Program-made: the position numbers and the translations under genes | Source of the DNA: Vibrio sp. RE88 | GTDB lineage: Bacteria; Pseudomonadota; Gammaproteobacteria; Enterobacterales; Vibrionaceae | Reading direction: 5' to 3' | Length of the DNA: 64,000 nucleotides | NCBI RefSeq assembly: GCF_013113835.1 | Contig: NZ_VTYQ01000004.1 | Coordinates: 434,001-498,000, forward strand | Shown: positions 24,823 to 34,060 of the stretch, piece after piece | Layout of the letters: each line of letters starts with the position of its first letter | Numbering within the stretch: position 1 is the first letter of the stretch | Notes under the pieces: model-generated | What the model saw: the letters and a program-made list of their open reading frames with translations, nothing else | What the model was told of the DNA's origin: nothing | Databases searched by the model: none

Positions 24823-25791
24823 ATGCCTAGCAATGTCATATCGCTAGTTTCCAGCCCTAAGCTGGTGGCTAATAAAAGTAAACTGATTCTGTTCCCTCTG
24901 ATCGGCATTCTGATGTTTCTCATGTTTTGGCATTTAAGCGCCCGTCAGGTCGAAACATCACTCGGCACATTGCCGGGGCCAGTTCAGACATATCAACAGT
25001 TTAGTAATCTAGTCAATGAACATTGGCAAGAAAGAGACAAAGAACAAGCTTTCATTGAACGTCAGGAAAAGCGCAACGCAGCAAAGTTGGCAAAGAACCC
25101 TGAAGCAAAAGTGAAGATAAGGCCTTATACAGGAAAGCCGACATTCTTTGACCAGATCATCACCAGTCTAATTACGGTGGCAGCCGGATTTTTGTTGGCG
25201 ACACTGATTGCCATCCCACTCGGGATAATGCTGGGGCTCAACCAAGGGCTTTATCAAGCATTTAACCCAATCATTCAATTACTAAAACCAGTGTCGCCAT
25301 TGGCTTGGTTACCTATTGTCACAATGGTAGTGAGCGCGACCTATGTGAGTGACGATCCTTTGTTTGCGAAGTCTTTTATTAACTCACTACTGACGGTGGC
25401 TTTGTGTAGCTTATGGCCGACTTTAATTAATACTGCTGTAGGTGTTACGAGTGTCGACAAAGATCTGATTAACGTCAGCAAGGTACTTCAACTGTCTTGG
25501 TGGCAGCATATCCGAACCATTGTTCTGCCTTCAGCTATTCCTATGATCTTCACCGGCCTCAGGTTATCGCTTGGTATCGCATGGATGGTGCTTATTGCGG
25601 CTGAGATGCTTGCGCAAAACCCAGGGTTAGGGAAATTCGTCTGGGATGAATTTCAAAACGGCAGTTCAGCGTCACTAGGGCGGATTATGGTCGCTGTCAT
25701 TACGATTGGCTTTATTGGACTGATGCTCGATAGAGGAATGTTGCAGCTTCAGAAATGGCTTTCATGGAACAAACAGCAAGCATTGCGATAA
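24823..25791 (+). CDS. nrtB: Nitrate ABC transporter permease
   Basis: 322-residue inner-membrane permease of the BPD-type ABC family. It has an N-terminal membrane helix (LILFPLIGILMFLMFWHL), a polar segment, then five or more helices with the cytoplasmic EAA-type loop (SWWQHIRTIVLPSAIPMIFTGLRLSLGIAWMVL). The start was placed at 24823, where AAAGGAG precedes ATG by five bases; an ATG at 24766 has a poorer site and would sit over the intergenic hairpin. It pairs with NrtC, and NrtA delivers the substrate. Confidence 0.92.
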   Translation: MPSNVISLVSSPKLVANKSKLILFPLIGILMFLMFWHLSARQVETSLGTLPGPVQTYQQFSNLVNEHWQERDKEQAFIERQEKRNAAKLAKNPEAKVKIRPYTGKPTFFDQIITSLITVAAGFLLATLIAIPLGIMLGLNQGLYQAFNPIIQLLKPVSPLAWLPIVTMVVSATYVSDDPLFAKSFINSLLTVALCSLWPTLINTAVGVTSVDKDLINVSKVLQLSWWQHIRTIVLPSAIPMIFTGLRLSLGIAWMVLIAAEMLAQNPGLGKFVWDEFQNGSSASLGRIMVAVITIGFIGLMLDRGMLQLQKWLSWNKQQALR

Positions 25792-25800
25792 AAGGAAATA

Positions 25801-26646
25801 ATGATGTCAAAACCACTATTAGATTTGACGCAACTCGGAATGCGATTCCCGACACCGAATGGTGAGTTCATCGCGCTGAAAAACGTCAACCTCCAAATTA
25901 ATAAAGGCGAATTTGTGTCGCTGATTGGCCACTCTGGCTGTGGTAAATCAACGGTCCTCAACCTTGTCGCTGGGCTGCACCTACCTACTGATGGCGGAGT
26001 AATTGTCGATAGCCGTGAAGTGAGCGGGCCGGGACCTGATAGGGCTGTAGTGTTCCAGAATCACTCCTTACTCCCTTGGCTAACGGTGTATCAAAACGTA
26101 GAGCTGGCGGTAAAGCAGGTGGCTGGTGGTAAAGGTAAACACTGGGTTCGCGAGCAAGTTGAACACTACCTTGACCTGATTCAGATGACTCAGGCTGCGG
26201 ATAAAAAACCGGATGAAATCTCTGGAGGGATGAAGCAACGTGTTGGGATCGCTAGAGCACTGGCACTCAAGCCAAAAGTCTTGCTTATGGATGAGCCGTT
26301 TGGCGCGCTGGATGCACTAACACGCGCACGCCTTCAGGACTCATTAATGAACATTCAGGCGGAGCTAAACAACACCGTGATTATGATTACTCACGATGTT
26401 GATGAAGCTGTGCTGCTTTCAGACAAGATAGTCATGATGACTAACGGACCAGCGGCAACCATTGGTGAAGTTCTGGAAATTGAACTTCCTCGTCCACGAA
26501 ATCGCGTGGAACTGGCGGATAACCCTGTTTATCAACGCTATCGCCAATCTGTTTTGAAATTCCTGTACGAAAAACAATCGAAACAAGAGTTGCCAGCAGA
26601 TAAGAAAAAAGTAAACAGCAAACCTGCACCTGCGAAGACAGCATAA
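25801..26646 (+). CDS. nrtC: Nitrate ABC transporter ATP-binding protein
   Basis: 281-residue ATPase energising nitrate import. Walker A is GHSGCGKST, the Q-loop lies near VVFQNHSLLPW, the signature is ISGGMKQRVGIARAL, Walker B is VLLMDEPFGALD, and the H-loop is MITHDVDEAV. It is the NrtD-like short form, without the substrate-binding-like extension of cyanobacterial NrtC, so naming varies. ATG codons at 25801 and 25804 are both plausible behind AAAGGA. Ten bases separate it from nrtB. Confidence 0.92.
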   Translation: MMSKPLLDLTQLGMRFPTPNGEFIALKNVNLQINKGEFVSLIGHSGCGKSTVLNLVAGLHLPTDGGVIVDSREVSGPGPDRAVVFQNHSLLPWLTVYQNVELAVKQVAGGKGKHWVREQVEHYLDLIQMTQAADKKPDEISGGMKQRVGIARALALKPKVLLMDEPFGALDALTRARLQDSLMNIQAELNNTVIMITHDVDEAVLLSDKIVMMTNGPAATIGEVLEIELPRPRNRVELADNPVYQRYRQSVLKFLYEKQSKQELPADKKKVNSKPAPAKTA

Positions 26647-26656
26647 GGACGTGAGT

Positions 26657-29140
26657 ATGGAACATGTAGTGATTGTCGGTAATGGCATGGTCGGCCACCA
26701 CTTTGTCGCACAGCTCGTCGAGCGTGGGGCGCATTTGGAAAAGAAGATCACCGTGATTGGTGAAGAGAGGTTTATTGCCTACGACCGAGTTCAATTGTCG
26801 TCTTTGTTTTCGGGAAAATCTCATCAGGATCTAATGCTGAGTAGTGAGGAATGGTATCAGAGACACGGGATTGAGTTGGTTCTGGGTAGTCAGGTCACTT
26901 CTATCGCTAAGCAGGCTAAACGTATTGTACTGGATGGCGAAGATATTCTTGGCTACGACCAGTTGGTGCTTGCGACAGGTTCGTATCCTTTTGTTCCGCC
27001 GATTGAAGGCAAAGACAGGGAAGACATCTTTGTTTATCGTACTTTGGAAGATCTTTCTCGGATCAAACAAGCGTGCCAAGGGGCGAAAACAGGTGCGGTT
27101 ATTGGCGGTGGATTGCTAGGTCTTGAAGCCGCAAATGCGTTGAAACTGCTTGGAGTTAAGACCCACGTTGTGGAATTTGCGCCACGCTTGATGCCCGTCC
27201 AGCTCGATGACGGAGCGGGCACTGTGCTAAAAGAAAAAATCGAAGCCATGGGGCTGAGCGTTCACAACTCAATGATCACAGAAAAGATCTGCGACGGCGA
27301 AACCGCTCGACATCGTTTGGTGTTCAAAGACGCTGAACCATTGGAAGTGGATGTCATAGTGTTTTCCGCAGGTATACGGCCACAAGACGCACTTGGTCGG
27401 GAAGCAGGGCTCGCACTGGGGGAGCGAGGTGGCATTGTGATTGATGATGAATGCCAGACAAGCGATGCAAACATCTACGCCATTGGAGAATGCGCGTTGT
27501 GGCAACAAAAGATATTTGGGCTGGTAGCCCCCGGATACGCCATGGCGCGGGTCGTGGCAGACAAGCTAACAGCACGAGAAACGACAGGATTTACAGGCGC
27601 TGACATGAGCACTAAGCTCAAACTGCTTGGTGTCGATGTGGCGTCGATCGGTGATGCTCATAAAGCGACGGAAGGCGCACAGGAGATGACGCTGCAAGAC
27701 ACGGTATCCGGTGTTTACAAAAAGCTAGTTGTCGATGAAACGGGTAAATTTTTGCTCGGGGCGATCTTGGTGGGTGACAACTCAGACTACGATGCGCTAC
27801 TGCAATGCTATCTCAATCAAACTAAACTCCCTGATCACGCTGCCAACCTCCTGTTTGATACCAGTATGCTGCAAGGAGAAATGAACGATACAGCGATCAT
27901 ATGTTCGTGCCACAACGTTTCCAAAGGCGATTTAGTGTCGGCGATTCAGGCTGGTGCACATGATTTAGATACGCTGAAAACTCAAACCAAGGCTGGGACA
28001 GGCTGTGGTGGCTGTAGCAATATGGTTAAGACAGTACTCGATGCTGAGCTAATGGCGATGGGTGTTGAAGTCAATAATCATGTCTGCGAACACTTTGAAA
28101 TGTCTCGACAAGAGATGTTTCATATTTGTCAGGTCGAGCAAATCAAAGACTTTGACACTTTATTGAGCAAACATGGCAAAGGGTTAGGGTGTGACCTGTG
28201 CAAACCAACCGCCGCATCAGTCTTTGCTTCTCTTTGGAACGAACACATCATGGAGCCTCAACACAGTGCGCTCCAAGACTCGAATGATGCATTCATGGCA
28301 AACCTACAGAAAGACGGCTCATATTCGGTCGTTCCTAGGGTTGCCGGTGGTGAGATTACACCGGAGAAACTCATTGTGCTCGGTGAAGTTGCGCAGAAGT
28401 TTGATTTGTATACCAAGATCACCGGCGGTCAACGAGTCGACCTTTTTGGTGCACAAGTGGAGCAGCTACCGGAGATCTGGCAAACACTGATCGATGCAGG
28501 CTTTGAAACGGGTCACGCCTATGGGAAATCACTTCGCACAGTAAAATCTTGCGTGGGTTCGACATGGTGTCGCTATGGCGTTGATGACTCTGTAGGGTTA
28601 GCGATTGAATTGGAGAATCGCTACAAAGGCTTGCGTGCGCCTCATAAGATCAAGTTCGCGGTTTCAGGGTGTACGCGAGAATGTGCAGAGGCGCAAAGCA
28701 AAGACATTGGTGTTATCGCAACAGAAAAAGGTTGGAACCTTTATGTATGCGGCAATGGGGGAATGCGCCCTAGACATGCTGATATCTTGGCCTCAGACCT
28801 GACTAAAGAGCAGTTAGTACAACTCATTGATAGGGTATTGATGTTTTATGTCAGTACCGCTGACCGTTTACAACGAACCTCAGTGTGGATGGAAAACCTT
28901 GAAGGCGGCGTCGATTATCTGAAGCAAGTGGTAATCGAGGACTCATTAGGCTTGTGTGACTCACTCGAAAGCCAAATGCAGCATATTGTCGAAACCTACC
29001 AATGTGAGTGGAAGAGTACGTTGGAAAATCCGGATAAGCTCAGCAAATTCCGTCCGTTCATCAATGACGACTCGACGAGCCAAGCACTTCCTTACCAGAG
29101 AATCAGAGGACAACGAATTCCAGTTAAGGAGGAGTTATGA
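26657..29140 (+). CDS. nirB: Nitrite reductase (NADH) large subunit
   Basis: 827-residue cytoplasmic flavo-siroheme enzyme reducing nitrite to ammonium with NADH. Domains in order: FAD (HVVIVGNGMVGHHFVAQL) and NAD binding (TGAVIGGGLLGLEAANAL) to about 400; BFD-like [2Fe-2S] domain (IICSCHNVSKGDLV...GTGCGGCSNMV, about 415-470); a second Cys-containing segment (GLGCDLCKPTAAS); the ferredoxin-like half domain; and the siroheme/[4Fe-4S] domain with ligands in SCVGSTWCRYG and SGCTRECAEAQ. The ATG at 26657 follows AAGGA; a GTG six bases earlier is less well spaced. Its stop overlaps the nirD start (ATGA). Confidence 0.95.
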   Translation: MEHVVIVGNGMVGHHFVAQLVERGAHLEKKITVIGEERFIAYDRVQLSSLFSGKSHQDLMLSSEEWYQRHGIELVLGSQVTSIAKQAKRIVLDGEDILGYDQLVLATGSYPFVPPIEGKDREDIFVYRTLEDLSRIKQACQGAKTGAVIGGGLLGLEAANALKLLGVKTHVVEFAPRLMPVQLDDGAGTVLKEKIEAMGLSVHNSMITEKICDGETARHRLVFKDAEPLEVDVIVFSAGIRPQDALGREAGLALGERGGIVIDDECQTSDANIYAIGECALWQQKIFGLVAPGYAMARVVADKLTARETTGFTGADMSTKLKLLGVDVASIGDAHKATEGAQEMTLQDTVSGVYKKLVVDETGKFLLGAILVGDNSDYDALLQCYLNQTKLPDHAANLLFDTSMLQGEMNDTAIICSCHNVSKGDLVSAIQAGAHDLDTLKTQTKAGTGCGGCSNMVKTVLDAELMAMGVEVNNHVCEHFEMSRQEMFHICQVEQIKDFDTLLSKHGKGLGCDLCKPTAASVFASLWNEHIMEPQHSALQDSNDAFMANLQKDGSYSVVPRVAGGEITPEKLIVLGEVAQKFDLYTKITGGQRVDLFGAQVEQLPEIWQTLIDAGFETGHAYGKSLRTVKSCVGSTWCRYGVDDSVGLAIELENRYKGLRAPHKIKFAVSGCTRECAEAQSKDIGVIATEKGWNLYVCGNGGMRPRHADILASDLTKEQLVQLIDRVLMFYVSTADRLQRTSVWMENLEGGVDYLKQVVIEDSLGLCDSLESQMQHIVETYQCEWKSTLENPDKLSKFRPFINDDSTSQALPYQRIRGQRIPVKEEL

Positions 29141-29463
29141 TTACTGAACAAAAACTGAAAATATGCCGGTTAGATGATTTAGTGCCCTACGAAGGCAGAG
29201 CTGCATTAATTGACGGTGAGCAAGTGGCGCTTTTTCGTATCCCTGACAAAGGCGTGTTTGCGATACAAAACTGGGATCCGATAGGTAAAGCTTACGTGAT
29301 GAATCGAGGCATCGTCGGTGATGTGAAAGGGGAGTTGTGTGTCGCTTCTCCCCTCTATAAGCAGCATTTCAACCTAAAAACAGGTCAATGTATTGAGCAA
29401 CCAGACGTAAAGCTCAAATGCTGGCCGGTGGAAGTTGACGAAGGGGCTGTGGTTTTATTTTAG
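29137..29463 (+). CDS. nirD: Nitrite reductase (NADH) small subunit
   Basis: 108-residue Rieske-fold partner of NirB. The sequence (RAALIDGEQVALFRIPDKGVFAIQNWDPIGKAYVMNRG...ASPLYKQHFNLKTGQC) follows the family but lacks the Cys/His cluster ligands of true Rieske proteins, which is normal for NirD. Coupled to nirB by a four-base overlap and last in the operon. Its stop is directly followed by the stop of the convergent DUF4174 gene. Confidence 0.93.
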   Translation: MITEQKLKICRLDDLVPYEGRAALIDGEQVALFRIPDKGVFAIQNWDPIGKAYVMNRGIVGDVKGELCVASPLYKQHFNLKTGQCIEQPDVKLKCWPVEVDEGAVVLF

Positions 29464-29901
29464 CTATGCAGAGCAGGGGCTTTGCCTCTGCTCCATTTCA
29501 TATTGACGCATCGGCATCAAATCGATGGTCTGTTTGATGTTTTCCCAATCTGTTTCTTTGCCCCAACGCAACTTTTCTGAGCCGTCTTTTCCAATCAATA
29601 TTGCGGTGTGCGTACCCGGTTCAACATCGTAGACTCTGAACATACTTGATAGGTTAAATTCGTTCTTAACCCAAGATGGAATGGTAAACCCATCTTGAGT
29701 AACGACTAAGGTGATGATGTCGCGGTCGGACAGTTCACATTCATTGATTAGGGTCTCTAGTAAAAACTGCTTCACATGTTCGTCGTTGGTTGGCGCAAAG
29801 TAAATTACGCTTCTATGCGCCCATTTCGGTGAGTAGGCGGGGTAACTCCACGCAAGTCCAATACTCTGAATAAGTAATAGAGTGAGAATCAAACAGCGCA
29901 T
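29464..29901 (-). CDS. DUF4174 family exported protein
   Basis: 145 residues: a signal peptide (MRCLILTLLLIQSIGLAWS), then a thioredoxin-like compact domain with HRSVIYFAPTNDEHVKQFL, RDIITLVVTQDG and HTAILIGKDGSEKLRW, the pattern of DUF4174. No CXXC is present, so a redox role is unlikely. The start at 29901 is chosen because GGAGG lies just upstream; an upstream in-frame ATG would destroy the signal peptide. A 10-bp hairpin lies within the 3' end of the gene (29470-29493). Confidence 0.8.
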   Translation of the reverse strand: MRCLILTLLLIQSIGLAWSYPAYSPKWAHRSVIYFAPTNDEHVKQFLLETLINECELSDRDIITLVVTQDGFTIPSWVKNEFNLSSMFRVYDVEPGTHTAILIGKDGSEKLRWGKETDWENIKQTIDLMPMRQYEMEQRQSPCSA

Positions 29902-29961
29902 AGTTGGCCTCCGTGGAACAAGAATTGAGCTTCTAAACCTCAATCACTTTCTACGTTAAGT

Positions 29962-29985
29962 GTAGGTGGTAAGCTCACCACTTAC
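29962..29985. repeat. Inverted repeat in the divergent promoter region
   Basis: GTAGGTGGT and ACCACTTAC form a nine-pair palindrome (one G-T) with a six-base centre, between the DUF4174 gene and the GNAT-ygbA pair. It could be an operator for either; no known consensus was recognised. Confidence 0.5.
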
Positions 29986-30009
29986 CTAAGTAATACGTAA
30001 GTACCTGAT

Positions 30010-30525
30010 ATGGAAAATCTAGAAACTCACCGTTTGAAATTGCGCTTACCAACCGAGGGAGATGCCGCCTTTATTCAGTCTCTCTACAACACGGAAGGCT
30101 TCCTTCGCTTTGTGGGCGACAAGCATATTAGAAGCAGCGATGATGCTGTTGAATATATTCGTAACAACATGCTTGCGATGAGAGAGGCGAAAAGTGTTTG
30201 CTTGCTCGTAGTTGAAAGTAAGTCAGATAGTCAACCGATCGGTGTTTGTGGTTTGATTAAGCGGGACGAGCTGGATGCCTATGACATTGGTTATGGTTTT
30301 ATGCCGGATTCATTGGGCCAGGGCTATGGGTTAGAAGCTGGAAAAGCAGTTGTAGAGTACGCAAGGCAGCGCAGCGATATCGATGAATTAGTGGCGATAA
30401 CATCTTCGGACAATGAAGCGAGCAAGAGCTTACTAAATCGACTCGGCTTTACTTACATCAAAGTCCAAAACCAAATAAGCGATAAAATTGACTTACTTTT
30501 ATATCAATTGTCATTCGCAGATTAA
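30010..30525 (+). CDS. GNAT family N-acetyltransferase (RimJ/RimL-like)
   Basis: 171 residues with the GNAT core: ETHRLKLRLPTEGDAAFIQSLYN at the start, the beta4 strand and acetyl-CoA loop in IGYGFMPDSLGQGYGLEAGKAVVEYAR, and ITSSDNEASKSLLNRLGFTYIK at the end. It probably acetylates a small molecule or protein N-terminus in the cytoplasm; the substrate cannot be read from sequence. Its stop codon shares one base with the ygbA start, so the two are translationally coupled. Confidence 0.85.
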   Translation: MENLETHRLKLRLPTEGDAAFIQSLYNTEGFLRFVGDKHIRSSDDAVEYIRNNMLAMREAKSVCLLVVESKSDSQPIGVCGLIKRDELDAYDIGYGFMPDSLGQGYGLEAGKAVVEYARQRSDIDELVAITSSDNEASKSLLNRLGFTYIKVQNQISDKIDLLLYQLSFAD

Positions 30526-30917
30526 TGAAATTTACCCATTCGGATGTATTACAAGGCAAGTTACTGACGGAGTTTAAAACGGTCAGCGCAATGATTGCGA
30601 TTTATTGTCGAGATCACCATGGATTGCCAGACGGTTGTTTGTGTCACTCGTGCCTAGAACTGAAAGAGTACGCAGAGGAGAGGCTTGATCGCTGCCCGTA
30701 TGGTCAAGACAAGCCGACCTGCAACAAATGTCCAATTCACTGTTATAAGCCAGAACCCAAAGAACAAATGCGCCAAGTGATGCGCTATGCAGGGCCGCGC
30801 ATGTTGTTACCTCATCCCATTCTTGCGATTCGGCATTTGGTTCACGAGCGCAGAGTAGTGCCCGAAAAGCCGGCTAGGGGGGCGTCTAACCGGCATAAGA
30901 GGAAAAGAAGTGAGTGA
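30525..30917 (+). CDS. ygbA: YgbA-like nitrous oxide-stimulated promoter family protein
   Basis: 130 residues matching the YgbA family: LLTEFKTVSAMIAIYCRDHHG, a Cys-rich middle (CLCHSCLELKEYAEERLDRCPYG, CNKCPIHCYKPEPKEQMRQV) and MRYAGPRMLLPHPILAIRHL. The spaced cysteines suggest metal or Fe-S binding. In enterobacteria ygbA is controlled by the NO-sensing repressor NsrR and linked to recovery from nitrosative stress. No NsrR site was confirmed here. It lies near the nitrite reductase genes, a possible source of NO by-product. Convergent with an MFS gene. Confidence 0.85.
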   Translation: MKFTHSDVLQGKLLTEFKTVSAMIAIYCRDHHGLPDGCLCHSCLELKEYAEERLDRCPYGQDKPTCNKCPIHCYKPEPKEQMRQVMRYAGPRMLLPHPILAIRHLVHERRVVPEKPARGASNRHKRKRSE

Positions 30918-30918
30918 T

Positions 30919-32079
30919 TTACTCACCAGCGACAGCTTGGTGCTTTGTCTTGATGCTAGCAACAAGCATATATAGGCAAGTTGCCAGCAGTATCGCGAAC
31001 AGGTAGCCCATCAATCCATGGTCACCAGACATGTACCAGTCCGCAATGATTGGCCCGAAAACGGATCCCAAGCTATAGCTGAACAGCATGACTTGTGTTG
31101 CTGAAACGATATACTGTGAGTCCAATTTATCGCAGCCTAGGTTGATTGCGATGGGGTACAACGCAAAAGCAGCAACACCTAGCAAGAATATTCCTACCGC
31201 TAAAACTCGGATGTTATCGTCCAGCATAATCATGCTAATAGCCGCAGCGCCAAGTAAGCAGAAGAACGCCATCAACAAGGTTCGACCAAAGTATTTCGAC
31301 ATCCATGGCACAATCGGCTGAACTGCCATACCACCAAGAATGACAAGAGCCATCAATCCACCTAAATCGTCATGATCAATACCTTGCTGCGCGAGCTCCA
31401 ATGGCATTAAGCCGTAAATAGCACCAAGGATCAGGCCAGAAACAATGCAACCAATGATGGCAGCATGGCTTAATCTGGTGATCTGCTTGAACGAAAGATT
31501 GGTCGTATGCGCAGACTCTGGCTGATCGGTTTCTCCAAATAGTAATACCACGATAGCGAGAAGCAGTAGAGTCAAGATAGCAATAAAAGGCACGCCACCA
31601 CCGACCCCCAATATTCCAATTCCTAATTGACCAATCGCACTACCACCGTACAGTGCCGCCATATACAGACCTAGACGTTTTGCTCTGGCTGCTTCATCGC
31701 CATGCAGCAACCATGACTCGACAATAACGAATACGCCAGCAACAGAGATACCAGCCAAAAAGCGTGCACACATCCATGCCACTGAGTTGGTAAATACAGG
31801 CAGCGCGAAAATGGTCGCGATGAAAAGAGTTAAACAAAGAACAAATGCGTTCTTGTGACCTAATCGGGTAACCAATGGCTCAATTGCAATCGCACCAACT
31901 AAAAGACCTGCATAGAAAACACTGGCTAACCAACTGGCCAACGAGCTGTCCAGCCCGTAATCGGGTAGCATAAGTGGGATCAAGCTCATTAAATAGCCTG
32001 AAGCTACCGCATAAAGAGCCAGCGCGATAACAGGTACTGAGATGCGAGCTTTTGGTGCAGGAGCAAGAATGTTTTCCAA
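30919..32079 (-). CDS. MFS transporter, YcaD-like
   Basis: 386-residue major facilitator with about 12 membrane helices. The motif-A-like loop between helices 2 and 3 reads EPLVTRLGHKNAF, and MCARFLAGISVAGVFVIVESWLL is typical of the YcaD/putative sugar-efflux branch. The start is TTG at 32079, with AGAGG eight bases upstream; no ATG fits the N-terminus. Substrate unknown. It has its own promoter, since the trxC terminator lies upstream on the same strand. Confidence 0.85.
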   Translation of the reverse strand: MENILAPAPKARISVPVIALALYAVASGYLMSLIPLMLPDYGLDSSLASWLASVFYAGLLVGAIAIEPLVTRLGHKNAFVLCLTLFIATIFALPVFTNSVAWMCARFLAGISVAGVFVIVESWLLHGDEAARAKRLGLYMAALYGGSAIGQLGIGILGVGGGVPFIAILTLLLLAIVVLLFGETDQPESAHTTNLSFKQITRLSHAAIIGCIVSGLILGAIYGLMPLELAQQGIDHDDLGGLMALVILGGMAVQPIVPWMSKYFGRTLLMAFFCLLGAAAISMIMLDDNIRVLAVGIFLLGVAAFALYPIAINLGCDKLDSQYIVSATQVMLFSYSLGSVFGPIIADWYMSGDHGLMGYLFAILLATCLYMLVASIKTKHQAVAGE

Positions 32080-32226
32080 CGTCGTAGCCTCTTGAGTTAG
32101 TTAATAAAATGGAACGTCTTTTGGCGCGACTATGGAGCGATTTTGATATTGGGTAAAACGAATAATTTTAGTCGTGTCGATAAAAATCATTTTTCGACAC
32201 GAGTTCTCGCTATAGATAAAAGAAAA

Positions 32227-32257
32227 GGCCGCTAGCGATGATTGCTAGCGGCCTTTT
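32227..32257 (-). terminator. Intrinsic terminator after trxC
   Basis: GGCCGCTAGC and GCTAGCGGCC form a perfect 10-bp stem around a seven-base loop. On the minus strand it is followed by TTTTCTTTT, just past the trxC stop; the plus-strand side also has a T-run. Confidence 0.9.
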
Positions 32258-32278
32258 TGAAAGGGGGGATTGTTTCTA

Positions 32279-32713
32279 TTACTTCGTTAAAGCTTCATTA
32301 AGCCACTGATCAAATTGGCCTTTAGGTAAGGCACCATTGATAACATCGACTCTTTTGCCATCTTTAAACACCATGACAGTTGGAATGCTTCTAATTTGGT
32401 ATTTAGCAGCAAGGTTTTGCTGGCTTTCTGTGTCTATTTTTACAAATCGAACATTGTTTGCTCGCTCTTTGGCGACATCCGAAAATACGGGGGCGAAACC
32501 AACACATGGGTTGCACCACGGTGCCCAAAAGTCGACGACGACAGGTTGGCTGCTGTTCAAAATAGCATCAAAGTTGAGCTCTGTTCCTTCAATCGGCGCA
32601 CCGTCCAGTAAATCCGATTGGCATTTGCCGCATTTCGGGCTTTCAGATACTCGTTCATTAGGAACACGGTTTACGCCAGAGCAAGAAGGGCAACGAGTGT
32701 TGAATGTAGACAT
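32279..32713 (-). CDS. trxC: Thioredoxin 2 (TrxC)
   Basis: 144-residue cytoplasmic thioredoxin with the TrxC-specific N-terminal zinc finger (RCPSCSGVNRVP and PKCGKCQSDLL) and a thioredoxin domain including FWAPWCNPCVGFAPVF, AAKYQIRSIPTVMVFKDGKRV and the cis-Pro loop SIPT. The active site is WCNPC where most thioredoxins have WCGPC; the changed residue between the cysteines may alter redox potential. Divergent from the FabH-like gene with a spacer of about 175 bases. Confidence 0.93.
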   Translation of the reverse strand: MSTFNTRCPSCSGVNRVPNERVSESPKCGKCQSDLLDGAPIEGTELNFDAILNSSQPVVVDFWAPWCNPCVGFAPVFSDVAKERANNVRFVKIDTESQQNLAAKYQIRSIPTVMVFKDGKRVDVINGALPKGQFDQWLNEALTK

Positions 32714-32888
32714 GACTTTTCTCTTGTTTGTGTTTTTCTACGCAAGTGTGACGTCTATTTTACCAATTAGGTGACACCACAGATAGTCGCTAGTTATACT
32801 CTGAAAATAGTATTTACCCAAGAGTTCTATCAGTCGTACTGAACAGATCGAATGGGCCGCTAACTCAAATAAGAATAAAAGGCTTCGA

Positions 32889-33977
32889 ATGACAACATTC
32901 TATGCAGAAATAACAGGTTGGGGTAAATGTGTGCCGCCAACCACGCTCTCCAACGATGATTTAAGTACATTTCTTGATACTTCAGATGAATGGATTCGCA
33001 CGCGTACAGGCATTGAGAACCGCCGCATCAGCCACGTTAACACGTCTGATTTGTCGACGGTGGCCGCCAAACATGCCCTAGCATGTGCTGGCCTTGAAGC
33101 GAGTGATATTGATTTACTTATCGTCGCTACTTGTTCTCCAGACTCTCTTATTCCTAACATCGCATCAAAGGTATCTCAGAACCTTGGTATGATTGGGACC
33201 ACGGCGTTTGACTTAAACGCTGCGTGTACAGGGTTTCTTTACAGCCTAGAGACAGCGACACGTATGATTCAGGCGGGCAACTATAACAACGCGTTAGTCA
33301 TAGGTGCTGAGCGTCTGTCTTTCTTTATCGACTGGACAATGCGTGATACCGCGGTGCTGTTTGGTGATGGCGCCGGTGCTGTCGTGCTGAGCAAAACAGA
33401 TAAACCTGTTGGATTACAGCAAGTTCAGTTAGGTTGTGATTCAAAAGGGCGTGATATTCTCTCGGTACCAAAATTTGGTACTTCGATGGATCGCTTTGCA
33501 GCAGATAACGGCTATTGGGAATTCAACTTCGTAGGAAAAGAAATCTTTAAGCGTGCCGTTAAAGGCATGGGTTCAGCGGCTCAAAACGTGCTTGCGCGTA
33601 GCCAGCTATCTACCGAAGATGTTGACGTAGTGATCCCGCATCAGGCAAACATTCGCATCATTCAAACACTGTGTGATTTGTCTGGTATTAGTCAGGAAAA
33701 AGCGTTTGTGAACATCCACAAATATGGCAATACATCAGCGGCTACTGTACCACTGGCGTTATGTGAAGCCATGGAAGAAGGCTTCGTTAAACCAGGCGAT
33801 AACTTGCTACTGGCCGCATTTGGTGCTGGACTGACGTGGGGAGCAGGCCATATTAAATGGGGTGACCGCGTAACGCCTTTGGGCAGTAGTGACGCAGCGC
33901 TACCCGAATGTGATAAATCTGCACTTGAATTGCTTGATGAAGCGATCAAGTTCTGTAAAGAGCATGCGCCAAGCTAG
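32889..33977 (+). CDS. 3-oxoacyl-ACP synthase III family protein (second FabH type)
   Basis: 362-residue condensing enzyme. FabH-like landmarks: [16 protein letters not shown] near the start, the catalytic Cys in [14 protein letters not shown], His in [11 protein letters not shown] and Asn in [14 protein letters not shown]. It would start fatty-acid synthesis by condensing an acyl-CoA with malonyl-ACP. Vibrios commonly carry a FabH-like paralogue on the second chromosome. At 362 residues it is longer than housekeeping FabH (about 317), with extra residues mainly at the C-terminus. A branched primer from the Bkd complex is possible but speculative. Confidence 0.85.
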   Translation: MTTFYAEITGWGKCVPPTTLSNDDLSTFLDTSDEWIRTRTGIENRRISHVNTSDLSTVAAKHALACAGLEASDIDLLIVATCSPDSLIPNIASKVSQNLGMIGTTAFDLNAACTGFLYSLETATRMIQAGNYNNALVIGAERLSFFIDWTMRDTAVLFGDGAGAVVLSKTDKPVGLQQVQLGCDSKGRDILSVPKFGTSMDRFAADNGYWEFNFVGKEIFKRAVKGMGSAAQNVLARSQLSTEDVDVVIPHQANIRIIQTLCDLSGISQEKAFVNIHKYGNTSAATVPLALCEAMEEGFVKPGDNLLLAAFGAGLTWGAGHIKWGDRVTPLGSSDAALPECDKSALELLDEAIKFCKEHAPS

Positions 33978-33985
33978 TTAAAATC

Positions 33986-34027
33986 AATACCATTCTGGAT
34001 AGTAGACGGTTCAGAATGGTATTATTC
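33986..34027 (+). terminator. Hairpin terminator-like element between fabH-like gene and sbcD
   Basis: AATACCATTCTG and CAGAATGGTATT form a perfect 12-bp stem with a 14-base loop, followed by ATTCT. The T-tract is weak, so termination may be incomplete. Confidence 0.6.
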
Positions 34028-34060
34028 TGCCTTAGACGATAAGAATAATGCAGGGCTTAA

